A DNA stretch of 64,000 nt, taken from Heterodera schachtii (taxonomy: Eukaryota; Nematoda; Chromadorea; Rhabditida; Heteroderidae). The notes beneath the pieces were generated by a model. It saw only the letters and a program-made list of their open reading frames with translations, did not search any database and had not been told where the DNA came from. The position numbers and the translations under genes were made by a program. Below, piece by piece: positions 28,121 through 36,700 of the stretch (position 1 is the stretch's first letter; each line of letters begins with the position of its first letter). The stretch spans positions 248,001 to 312,000 of the forward strand of contig SIJG01000055.1 in assembly GCA_023374025.1 (NCBI GenBank), written 5' to 3'.

Positions 28121-28999
28121 TTCTCTCATCTCTCTCCCTCTCCCTATCTCTCCGTTTCTTTCTCTCTCTCCGTCTCTTTCTTCTTTCTCTCTCCCTTTCT
28201 CTTACATTCTCTTCTTCCCACTTAATTCTTTCGCCTTCTTTTTCTCTTCCATTATTTTCCAACAATTTTAATTGATTTGATTTAATTGCCCTCATTTCCT
28301 TTCTTCGTCGGCGGAAAAGGGAAATGTCATTTTTGCGCATTCCCTTCTGCTGCTGCTCTGCTGTCCGTTTCTCTTCCCTTCCCACTGTCTTTTTGTGTGT
28401 TTTCGTCAAAAAACGCAGTGCCAATTCACCACCAATACAAATGTGCGTTCATTTGCACTATTAATTTTTTAATTTGTGCCTTCGCTGTGAATTTCTTTCG
28501 GCCGATTGAATGTTTACACAAAGGGAGGGAGGGCATTTGTTCATTGCTATCCATGAGCTTTTCCTCCGCTGGGATTTAGGGACGCTTAACATTTGCGGAC
28601 TCTTTTCGTCCTCCCCCGCGTCAAAAGTGACAAATTATCCGATCCTTTGCTAATTGGTCGGTTGTCGAAGGTGGGCAATTAGGCGCAATTCTGCCAACCC
28701 AACCAATAAAAGTGTAAAGTAAATGGAAGTTAAAAAACAAAAGCCAAAACCAAACTGAAGAGTATAATTGATTGGTCGTTTTTCCATGTGTTCAGTCTGT
28801 CACTCCCCCCCCCCCTCCCTACGGTCTGTTGCAGTTGCTGCTCCATCCCCTGCAGTACGTTCGGTGTGTTCGTGCCCGATTGTTGCTGCTGTTGAACCAA
28901 AGCAGCCGCCAAAGACAGCGTTTGTTGACCTCTGGACGGAGTCGTCACAGGCGATTGGACATTGCTGGAAGAATGGCCACCGGGGAAAGGGGCGGCCAT
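11862..28999 (-). CDS. sma-9: Schnurri/SMA-9 homologue, long form (large zinc-finger transcription cofactor)
   Basis: The call rests on the ZAS double finger: [20 protein letters not shown], then [20 protein letters not shown], then [12 protein letters not shown]. This is diagnostic of Schnurri/HIVEP proteins, which act with Smads in BMP signalling; C. elegans SMA-9 controls body size. Exons in phase: 29006-28823, 24695-24240, 23395-23221, 23163-22940, 22838-22560, 21277-20865, 20753-20695, 20646-20195, 18959-18533, 18429-18161, 18022-17760, 17655-17469, 17231-17140, 17043-16982, 16907-15618, 15516-15225, 15153-14822, 14706-14229, 14048-13937, 13886-13559, 13217-13063, 12955-12740, 12692-12396, 12243-12124, 12086-11862. 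Layout: Q-rich half, one finger (TCNFCQLKF), ZAS pair, acidic Asp/Glu block, then seven further C2H2-type fingers, about 2,460 residues in all. ATG 28999 lies 7 nt after a 3' splice site. The intron donor at 24240 and some others are inferred only from phase. Confidence 0.88.
13260..13560. repeat. sma-9: C/T-rich microsatellite in a sma-9 intron
   Basis: The intron 13558-13218 is dominated on the plus strand by CTCTCTCC tracts with repeated TCGTTCCCCACACTG blocks at about 13350, 13442 and 13530. The minus-strand (sense) intron is thus purine-rich. Long plus-strand ORFs here are repeat artefacts. Confidence 0.85.
16847..17231 (-). other. sma-9: ZAS-type paired C2H2 fingers of SMA-9
   Basis: Three exons (17231-17140, 17043-16982, start of 16907-15618) encode two adjacent C2H2 fingers. 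Finger 1 uses C-E-R-C and H-L-R-S-H; finger 2 uses C-L-T-C and H-L-V-S-K-A-H. In Schnurri/HIVEP proteins this pair contacts kappaB-like or Smad-associated DNA. It is followed directly by a run of Asp/Glu (16660-16810), the usual acidic neighbour of ZAS fingers. An Arg/Gly stretch (RGRGRGR) precedes finger 1. Confidence 0.92.
19861..28999 (-). CDS. sma-9: sma-9 short form ending in an alternative last exon (20145-19861)
   Basis: The first eight exons of the long model can instead join exon 20145-19861, which enters in phase 0 after a TTAAG acceptor and runs 94 codons to TGA at 19861. This exon encodes [20 protein letters not shown] and ends [11 protein letters not shown]. Exon 20646-20195 leaves in phase 0, and both this exon and exon 18959-18533 enter in phase 0, so either choice keeps the frame. 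The short protein (about 840 residues) would be Q-rich with a single finger (C-x2-C...H-x3-C, residues around [20 protein letters not shown]) and would lack the DNA-binding ZAS pair. C. elegans sma-9 is known to give multiple isoforms, so this fits, but a separate gene cannot be excluded from sequence alone. Confidence 0.6.
22049..22079 (+). repeat. Hairpin-forming dispersed repeat, copy 1
   Basis: GGCCGGCGTGCCGACAGGCA followed by CCGCCGAG. The core is a near-palindrome of the form CGGCGGTGCC-GATA-GGCGCC, here slightly decayed. Flanking AT-rich sequence (AATTTTT..GCGATTTGTTAAC) resembles that beside the copies at 35.4 and 35.7 kb. Confidence 0.75.
22183..22212 (+). repeat. Hairpin-forming dispersed repeat, copy 2
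   Basis: GGGGCCGGCGGTGCCGATAG followed by GTGCCGCCGAA. The two arms pair around a GATA loop. It lies 134 bp after copy 1 in the same sma-9 intron insertion. Confidence 0.8.
25773..26815. mobile_element. 1.04-kb element with terminal inverted repeats in sma-9 intron 1
   Basis: The ends are exact inverted repeats of TGCTCATATTCACAATGCTA, flanked on both sides by TGA (a possible 3-bp target duplication). Inside, the end motif CATATTCACAATG recurs at about 25832 and 25908, suggesting nested insertion or tandem growth of the left end. The right end has two strong palindromes: CCGTATTCCGA and its complement with a 2-nt loop (about 26703-26726), and CCCTAGCTATAGCTAGGG (about 26759-26776). No transposase frame is present, so this is a non-autonomous (MITE-like) element. 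Confidence 0.7.
26560..26636 (-). other. tRNA-like sequence (tRNA pseudogene or SINE head)
   Basis: On the minus strand a B-box-like GGGTTCGGATCC follows, at tRNA spacing, an A-box-like TCTAGTGGCTT. A 5-bp stem with a 7-nt loop (GCTTT-GGACAAA-AAAGC) sits where an anticodon arm would be, and the ends can pair partly (GTTAG with CTAA). The loop lacks the usual U33 and the acceptor stem is imperfect, so it is not called a functional tRNA. It lies inside the inverted-repeat element. Confidence 0.4.
27180..28210. repeat. Homopolymer and C/T low-complexity cluster in sma-9 intron 1
   Basis: G runs at 27180-27198, 27311-27327 and 27756-27770, a C run at 27515-27532, and a (CT)n tract with CTACCTCTCT interruptions at 28000-28205. 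Nothing coding is supported in the rest of this 4.1-kb intron. Confidence 0.85.
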
Positions 29000-30595
29000 T
29001 GCACGACTGAAGGGGCAGAGAATGGACGGGTTGCGATTGGCCCACTGCTCCCTTCCCCCCCCCCCCCTCCCGCCCTTAAACTCTCCCGTTTTGGGGTTCT
29101 CCCGGACATCTTCTCTCCTCCCTCCCCTCTCTACTTTTCCCTCTCTCCTCCCTCCTCTTCCATCTCTCCTTTTCTCTCTTCTATCCCCCCTTCCTTTCCC
29201 TCCCATTCTCTCTCCTCCCTCCCTCTCCGCCCTTTCGGCATCATCATATTCATCCTCCTTCTAACGGTTGGTTGGTTGTTCAGGAGACGAACACTCATTC
29301 CTCCCGGACGATAATTGACCGAGGCACTTTTGTTTTTGCTCCCCTCCCCTCCCCAACATTCCCTCCCCCGGCGCTTCACCCCGTCACTCACTTCGATTTG
29401 TGCCAACTGTCAAAAGGGAAGGATTAATGCCGCGCAACGGAAAAGCACAAAGCAGCAGCGTCGATGGGCATCGCTAGAGAATCACGTTTGGAAAGCAAAG
29501 GGAATAATGGCACAAACGAAGGAATGAATGAATGAATAAATTTTGTGCCAAACTGTCGGGGCACTGTTTTATTGCCGATTATTTTTTAAATAAAAATTGA
29601 TAAATAATGCTTAATAATAAAAAATAAAAAATACGGTAAGCAACAGAAATGCCAAAAAAGGAGAGGGAAACGTCAAAGAATTTTCATTTTGCAGTTTCAA
29701 TGGGAAAATTGGGACGGATATTGGACTATGTGTGGGAGAATGAATATGCAAACAAAATGTGTGAATATATATGACGAAAATTATTATTACCTACCTATGT
29801 GGTTTTGGCAGACCAATATTTGGGCAAAATGAGAGAATTAATTGGGAAAAAGGGGGGAAAGGGGGGGGGGATTGACCTTTTAGACAAATAAATAATGGTG
29901 GATTCAGCAGAAGAAACAGTGGAAATGATGTGATGTTTAAATAACAAACAGAAGAAGTCACCGCCTTTTAGGGGATTCATTCGAATTGTGAGAAATTCAT
30001 TTGCAAATGTTGTGCAAGTACTCATTTAGAACAGAGTCAGACAAAATGTCCGATAAATAAACGAACGATTTTTTAAGATCGAAGAATGATGTGATGGTGA
30101 CGGTGGAGAAAAACGGAGGTGGGGGGGGGAAGGAGGGGGAGGAGGGGATCGGACGGACGGACGACGACGACGATGAGGTAGGGAAGGGGAGGGGCCCCCC
30201 CCCCCCCCCCCCCCTTCACCCATCTCCCGTCGTCCTTCCCCCCCCCCCCCCCAAGTTCACCACATCCATTTTCCCCTCCCCCATTTATCACGGGAAAATA
30301 CTGCTTTCTGTGCATTGAATCTGCTGATGATGGAAAGATGGAATGGGAAAGGAGTAAGAGAGGAAAAAGAGCGACGGAAGGGAGAAAAGAAAAAGGCAAA
30401 TGAGGAAGAGGAGAAAGAGAGAAGAAGTGAACACAGTCCGAAGAAATAGAAAGAAAAAGGGATGAACAGGGGAGGAAGGAGAAAAGGAAAATGGAAATGA
30501 GGAGGAGGAGGAGGAAGAAAAAGGGAAGAAGAAAAATGCATGAACAGGGCAGGAAGTTGAAAGGGAAATTCTCATCATTGGTTGGGAGGAGATTT

Positions 30596-30765
30596 CCTTT
30601 CTTCCCTTTCCCCTCTTCCCTTCCTCTTCCCTTTCCCCTCTTCCCTTTCCCCCCTTCTCTCCTTTCCCCTCTTCCCTTCCTCTTCCCTTTCCCCCCTTCT
30701 CTCCTTTCCCCTCTTCCCTTCCTCTTCCCTTTCCCCCCTTCTCTTCTCTTCCTCCTCCCCTCCGC
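30596..30765. repeat. C/T minisatellite
   Basis: Three or more imperfect copies of a 42-57-bp unit built from CTTCCTCTTCCCTTTCCCC. Frames across it are low-complexity artefacts. Confidence 0.85.
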
Positions 30766-32031
30766 CGTGCACCATATCGTCAGAAATGATTGCTTCGCTG
30801 TTGACGGTAGTGAGCTCATTCTCATCCATCCCATTGCTACTCTCTCTCTCTCTCTCTCTCTCTTAACACAGACGAAGCGGGGGATGCCTTAGTGTGCGGG
30901 AAAGAGAGCTTTGAGCCCCTGCAGGGACCAAAATTCAGCGTTGGCTCAGGCCAACGGAGCGAGGAAATGGGCGTGGGATGGGGGAGAGATGCCGGAGGGA
31001 ATGAATTGGAAACCAAAGATAAATGGGAGTGAAGCGGAGAACGTTTTGGGACGGAGTGGAGAATGTCCAATGCCGGACAGAGAGCGAAGCCGAGAGCACA
31101 ACGACACCGCCCGCTATGTGTGTACATCGTCTTTTATCCCCGCCCCAGGGGTCTTTTCCTGCTCAATCCCTGCAGCAGCAGTTGCCCACCGCTTCCATTG
31201 GAAGGGCGGAGAGCGGCGGAGTACGATTGAAGGTTGAGGGCGATGGGGCGGTGGGCTGTTTGTGTGTGTGTGTGTGTATCTGACAATGAGCAAGGCGAAA
31301 GCAGAGCAGCAGAGGGCGGAGGAAGGGGGGGGGGAAAGGAGGAGGGGAGGATGGGGAGGGAAGGGGAAGGGGGGGGGGGAGGGGAAGGGACTGACTGTGC
31401 ACTGCCAGTGACGTTGCGAATGGGGGGCCGACCATCGCCCGGACGAAATGTTTGCGTCGGTGGTGCGTCGACTGCGACGAAGCGGAAGATGGATGATGAG
31501 GGGGGGGGGGGGAAGAGGGGGAGGGGAGGGGGCAGCAGGGAATTCTCCCCTCCCCCACCCTTTCCCATTCCCACCATTGCCCCTTCACATTTTCCCAGGG
31601 CAAGCAGCCATCGCTGACAGAACCATAAACACATGCACTCTCTCGGCATGTCTCTGCTTCTTTTAAAGCATACTCTCTCTCCGCTTTGCTTCTTTTTCCC
31701 CTTCCAAATCCTTTTTCTTTCCATCGGATGCAAAATGTTCATCCTCTCTCTCCTCCCTTCCTCCCTCTCTCTGTGCGCCATTATTTTTCCCTCCCATTAA
31801 AACGGTCTCTTCTCTCATTTGGTTTGAGCCATCGAATCTTCGTCATCCCCTGAAGCATTTGCAACTCAAAAAGAAAGCATAGAGAACAAAAGCAAACAAA
31901 ATGAATTTCAATTAAAAAGAAATTTTTTTTTATAATGAACGTGGCTTAAAAAATATGCTGGTCAAATAAAATCATTAATTTGCCCTTAGTTAATCTCTCA
32001 GGGTTCAGCAAGTTCCTTAATTTAATTTAAC

Positions 32032-32079
32032 AAATAATCATTGAAGTATTGAGAGTCATACTTCAATAAATGATTATTT
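32032..32079. repeat. Perfect-arm hairpin next to an inverted-repeat element
   Basis: AAATAATCATTGAAGTAT (32032-32049) pairs with ATACTTCAATAAATGATTAT (starting 32058), apart from a small bulge, around an 8-nt loop TGAGAGTC. It directly abuts the left end of the element at 32080. Confidence 0.8.
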
Positions 32080-32457
32080 AACACAGTGATTCAGTTTTGG
32101 GCTCCTAGTGTAAATAAGTTTGATTATTTGTCTCAATGGTCTGTGAGTTATTCACCAAGAAGGGGGTCTCAGGTTCAAGTCTTCCTTGTGTTTGTGTGTA
32201 AATTTCAATTTTTTAAAGCAATAAAATGAAATAATAATAAATACAGAACACCAAAAGAACAAAAAATATAAGAAGTAATTTTGACCCACTCTAGTGATTT
32301 TTAAGTTATTTTGTGAAAACTAAATTTTAGTTAGCTCGAGATCGGTTCTTTCATTTTTACAAGGGAAAAGCCCAAAAAAATTTTGTTTTGCAAAGTTTTG
32401 GCGTTCTGTTAACAATTAAAAAAATACACTGGGAGCCCAAAATTGACTCGCTGTGTT
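32080..32457. mobile_element. 378-bp inverted-repeat element (MITE-like) with a tRNA-like core
   Basis: The 33-bp ends are inverted repeats with few mismatches. The left end begins AACACAGTGATTCAGTTTTG and carries GGGCTCCTAGTGTA; the right end is TACACTGGGAGCCC...CTGTGTT. At 32128-32190 a TCTCAATGG A-box-like and GGTTCAAGTC B-box-like pair lie at tRNA spacing. There is no coding capacity. It ends 176 bp before the CISD3-like start codon. Confidence 0.65.
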
Positions 32458-32633
32458 AAACCAATTTAAATCAAAATGCAGGATTATTTTTGTTGATCTG
32501 GGATTTGGAATTTGTCGAATGGATACTGGATTCGTAACAGCGACCCCGATAGCCCTAGGAACAAAACAAAGCTGCAGGAAGAAATTTAAAAATAAAAGTC
32601 TATTTTTATAAGATTGCTTAAAAGTCGTGTAAA

Positions 32634-33541
32634 ATGCGCCTTTGTTGTCGACTGTCTTTCTGTTTCTCTCCGTCACTGCAAAGTTCAAAAACTGGTTGGG
32701 GAAGTTATCGCCTTCACAGAAAAAGTGAACATTTTGTGGGAACGGAGCCAAGCTTGGTCAAATACCATGACGTACGTCAAATTTACAATAATTGATTTGA
32801 ACTGATCTTTTAGATTCCCGATAAAAAGCCTTCGCAACCCTACGGCCTCCAGGGGACCAATCATCTTCTTCCCGGCTTCGGCAAAATTGCCTCAAAATTG
32901 CCGACTAAAACAATTTTGAAAAAAGACAAAGTGATAAGGGGGGGGGGGGAATTCATCAAAGGGTATAAGAATGGCATTTAGGTCTATGCCTGGTGCAATT
33001 GTGGATATTCACACAGTCAACCGCTATGCGATGGAACTCATCTCAGCGTTCGCACGCCAGCCTGGGCCGGAAAACTCAGACCGGTCCGATATATTCCTGG
33101 TAATTCGGGCTGCAATTTTCGACTCTACTGCAGTTTTCCGTCCACTCGGTTTTTTAATGTCATAAATTTCAGAAATCTGTAAACCTTCATTGATATCAAA
33201 AATGTATGCTTTGATTAAGTAAGAAAAGTTACTGCCTTTGAAACTGAGGATGATCATTGTTTGGACGCGTAAAAGTCCCTTGGACTCGTAAACTGCAGTA
33301 GAGCCCTATTTAGGGGTTATGGATGAAAATTGATAGCTCAAACCTTAACATTCATACTTTATCATCCGAGAAATTAAACCATTTTAAATAACTTCATTAA
33401 AATTAATCGTTTTCCTAAGACAAAGACATGGAAGTTTGGCTCTGCAATTGCAAACAGACAAAGAATCGGCCATTTTGTGATGGTTCGCACAAAAAATTTA
33501 TTGAACAAGAGAAAAAGGATGTATTGGCAGATGATTATTGA
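32634..33541 (+). CDS. CISD3-type mitochondrial protein with two CDGSH iron-sulfur motifs
   Basis: Four exons, all in phase: 32634-32771, 32814-32930, 32982-33099, 33420-33541, giving 164 residues. The N-terminus (MRLCCRLSFCFSPSLQSSKT, rich in Arg, Ser and Leu, no acidic residues) looks like a mitochondrial presequence. Motif 1 is VYAWCNCGYSHSQPLCDGTH and motif 2 is VWLCNCKQTKNRPFCDGSH. Each has the C-x-C-...-C-D-G-[ST]-H ligands (3 Cys + 1 His) for one 2Fe-2S cluster. Two motifs in one soluble chain is the CISD3/MiNT arrangement, unlike the single-motif membrane proteins CISD1/2. The first donor is a consensus GTACGT. The gene ends 183 bp upstream of the INTS2 start on the same strand, as in nematode operons. 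Confidence 0.9.
33123..33303. repeat. Inverted repeat in the last CISD3-like intron
   Basis: CTCTACTGCAGTTT (33123-33136) and its exact complement (33290-33303) are 181 bp apart end to end within the 320-nt intron 33100-33419. They may be the ends of a small MITE. No target duplication is obvious. Confidence 0.6.
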
Positions 33542-33724
33542 CTTTTCTGATAGTTTTGTTTATTTTTTTTTTGTTTAATTTTTAGTTTGATAAAGTTCTT
33601 CGTTTTTTTTTGGGTTTTGCATTTCCTAACAAATGTTAATTGTTCAACCATTTTCTTGTAAGTTTGGTTTCATGAATTTGTTTTTTCTTTACCATTTTTG
33701 AGCATCTGAAAATAAAGGTGAGAG

Positions 33725-36700
33725 ATGCAATTTTTGTCCATAAAAATTGAGAGTGAAGAGGCGGCGCGCCGTTTCGTCAATTCTCTGTGTTCTTCAACGG
33801 ACTGTGACTCAGACGAACAATTCGTCGATTCTTTGATCGCCGAACTTTCTGTTCCCGCTGCCGCTTCGGAAGTCGTCACTTTTATCACAAAAGCAACCAA
33901 TAAAACGGCGTTGAAGTCACTTTGCGGCCGACTGAATTTGGTCGTTGATCGGTACCATCGAATGGAAGTGAAGGAAAACTTGAATAAAACCAATTTTAAG
34001 GAATTCGGACGTTAATACTTCTGCAAATAACAACGAACTCAGTTGGCGTGTCATTTTGCTCATTTCTCTGTTGGCTTCCATTCCGACTTTGCGCTTATCG
34101 ACCGACGAAAGTCGGAAATGGATCGCATTTCTCGCCAAGCCGACCTTCGTAGACACTATTTCTCTGAAGACTTCGTTGGCAACTATTCTCGCTTGTCCCA
34201 ATTTGATGCCGTATGTTTTGGTGCCTATCATTTCTCGATAAATTAATTTTTTTGCTTGGGTGGTTCAATTTTTGTTTTTGGTAGAGGCGGAATTTTGGCT
34301 CACATTTAATTGATGATTTGGTTCAAACCCACGAACCGCAAAAATAAAAAAAAAATTGTTGAGTTGATCCTGACCAAAAAAGACCTGAACTTGGGCCCTT
34401 TAAAATCTTATTGAAAAAAAAAAATTTTTTTTTTTTTGCGGAGACTTTGGAGTGCACCGCCTGCAGTGCAATTAGGCGTCGCCTGGAATTTTACAAAAAT
34501 ATCCTCAATAAATAATTGCCCTAAATTTTGAAATTCCATTTTATAAAAATTAAAATTCGTTTTTTAATTTACAATCAGTGACCAAACTTCGTTTAAAATG
34601 GACGAACGCATGGAACGGTCTTTGGTTGGTTTCTTCGAGCACATTCATTCGCTCATCCAATCGACCGAGTACAGTTCGCTTAGCAACTTAATGATCCTCA
34701 TTTACGTGCACATTATCACCGAAAATGGGGTGGATTTGGCCGCTTTGCTTTCGAATGTTCTTGGAAGAAAGGTAAAACAAACAAAACAAGGCCTTCAATT
34801 AGTCATTGTTTTGCATTGGTTATTCTTGCCTTCAATTGTTTGTTTGGGATGGCGTTCGGTTGCGGACAATACGAAAAACTTCTTCGTTTTCGTTTGTATT
34901 CCGTTCATTTTTCTCATTTCTCCGTTCCATTTTTCTTTTTTTTCCTTTTAGGTGCCTAAAACGCTGCACAAACAGTCGCTGGTTAAAAGTCTTTACGTTA
35001 CCCGCGCACTGCTCGAGAAGGACGTGGCGGAGAAGGCGGCCAGCATCAGTGTGACGCGCGACCTTTGCGCACACAGCAGCGGCTATTTGCCGGTCCATTG
35101 CATTACCCACCTCCTCCATTGGCAATCGTTTGCCAAAAACGGCACGCAAATTCAGGTGTTTGACCAGGGGCGTATCTAGAAAAAATTTTCGGGGGGGGGG
35201 GACCCGACCTGAAGTTTTTTATTTGCTCCTCTTCAACTGAAGACCTTTTTTTTTTTTTTTTTTGCTATTAACCCAATAAAAAAATATATTTTTTCCCCGC
35301 TGCTGGGTAAAAACTGCACTTTTTCACTAAAAATGATCCAATTTTGGCCGTTTTAAGGCAAAAAACTTGTAAAAATAGTGGAAAATGAAGGTCCGGCGGT
35401 GCCGATAGGCGCCGCCGGGAAAATTTTTCAAAATTTGAGTGCTGTTTGTTACGAAAATTGCCTATAAAATTTTTAAATTTTGGTTTGGGGGGGGGAATTC
35501 GAAAATTTTTTCCATTATTTGCTGGAAAATTTAAAAAAATTTTCATTTCGGGGGGGGGGGGGAATTCCCCCCCTTTCCCCCCCCCCTAGATACGCCCTTG
35601 TGTTTGACATTCTTTTTTTTCGCTTTTGCGTTTTCAAAAAAATTAGAACAGCGGGGCCGGCGGTGCCGATAGGCGCCGTCGGGGAAAATTTTTTGAAAAT
35701 TTAAGTGCAATTTGTTATTTCATTTTGTCTAAAAAACGACCAAATTTTGAAATTAATTTCCCTCTTTTCCCCTTCGCTACGACCTCTCCCCACCTCTTTT
35801 ACAGCGACCCCCCCCCCCTTGCGAAATGGTCCCACATTTTGGGCTTTTGCGGGTGAGGGGGGGGGGGCGGTGGGTCGACCCCCCTCCCCTTTTCCATGTA
35901 TGTTTTTGTCACCAAAAAATTCTACAGTGTAATTTTGCATGGCCTATGGGGGAAAGCATTTAACCAGGTTTTTTTGCGAAAAAAACTATTGGGAATTTGT
36001 ATAGCCATAAGTTTCAATTTTTTCATTTGAAGGATTTCATTGAATCAATCGCCATTTAAATAATTTATCCGACAATGCCAATTTGCGTTCTTAAGGAATG
36101 GATTAAAGCACAGCTCAAAGAGTGCCGCGTGCCGGTCCACCCAATTATCGGTACGCTGTTGGAAAACTTCACAACGAGTTGCATTCCGAACGACGAAAGT
36201 GCCTATTTCAATAGACCAATTGACGAGCCCTTTTTTGAGGTGATCATTTTTCTAATGACATTATTCATCATTTTAATCCTTTAATACATTTTTATTGTTA
36301 GTGAGGGGCCTCGAGTTTTTCAGATTTTTTAGCCCATAACTTTCTGAATTTGTTCAAATTAGTACGAACGCCATAATGAACTCGGGTCTATATTTTTACC
36401 CCCCCCCCCCTCCTTTTTTTCTTTCGACTGATTTTCCATCGCTTTTTCAGGAGATTTTCTCCGGCGATTTGTTTGATGAGTCCCGTCTGTGCATGCGTTT
36501 GATCGCGCTCACTTATCTGCTCGCATTCACTTACAAATTGGACACCCAACAACCCCGGGATCCCTCTCTAATCGCTCCGATCAGTCGTGATCAACACACT
36601 CATCGACTTGCACCTCCCAAGCCGTACTCCCCGCAGTTGTGGAAATGCATACCCATCCGTTATCTGTTGATCATGGCCGACCAACGACACAACGACTTCC

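Larger units (their letters stand above)
29007..32633. other. Divergent intergenic region between sma-9 and the CISD3-like gene
   Basis: The region contains the upstream side of sma-9 (TTCAG acceptor at 29010-29007, a candidate cis- or trans-splice site) and of the CISD3-like gene. A possible 15-nt exon (TTGGCACAAATCGAA between TTTGACAG and GTGAGT, about 29406-29392) could be an upstream sma-9 exon. Otherwise G/C runs and C/T repeats dominate, and no complete gene is supported. A large AT-rich part (31800-32030) precedes the inverted-repeat elements. Confidence 0.5.

Noticed and set aside
26819..28424. Arg/Glu/Gly and Pro/Leu ORFs near (GA)n and (CT)n tracts
   Set aside because: Microsatellite artefacts within sma-9 intron 1.
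32971..33165. Plus-strand ORF first taken for a transposon fragment
   Set aside because: Reading the neighbouring frame gives VYAWCNCG...PLCDGTH, the first CDGSH motif of the CISD3-like gene.
32416..33257. Minus-strand ORFs of 111 and 77 codons over the CISD3-like region
   Set aside because: Shadows of plus-strand exons and the inverted-repeat element; the plus strand carries two exact CDGSH motifs in phase-matched exons.
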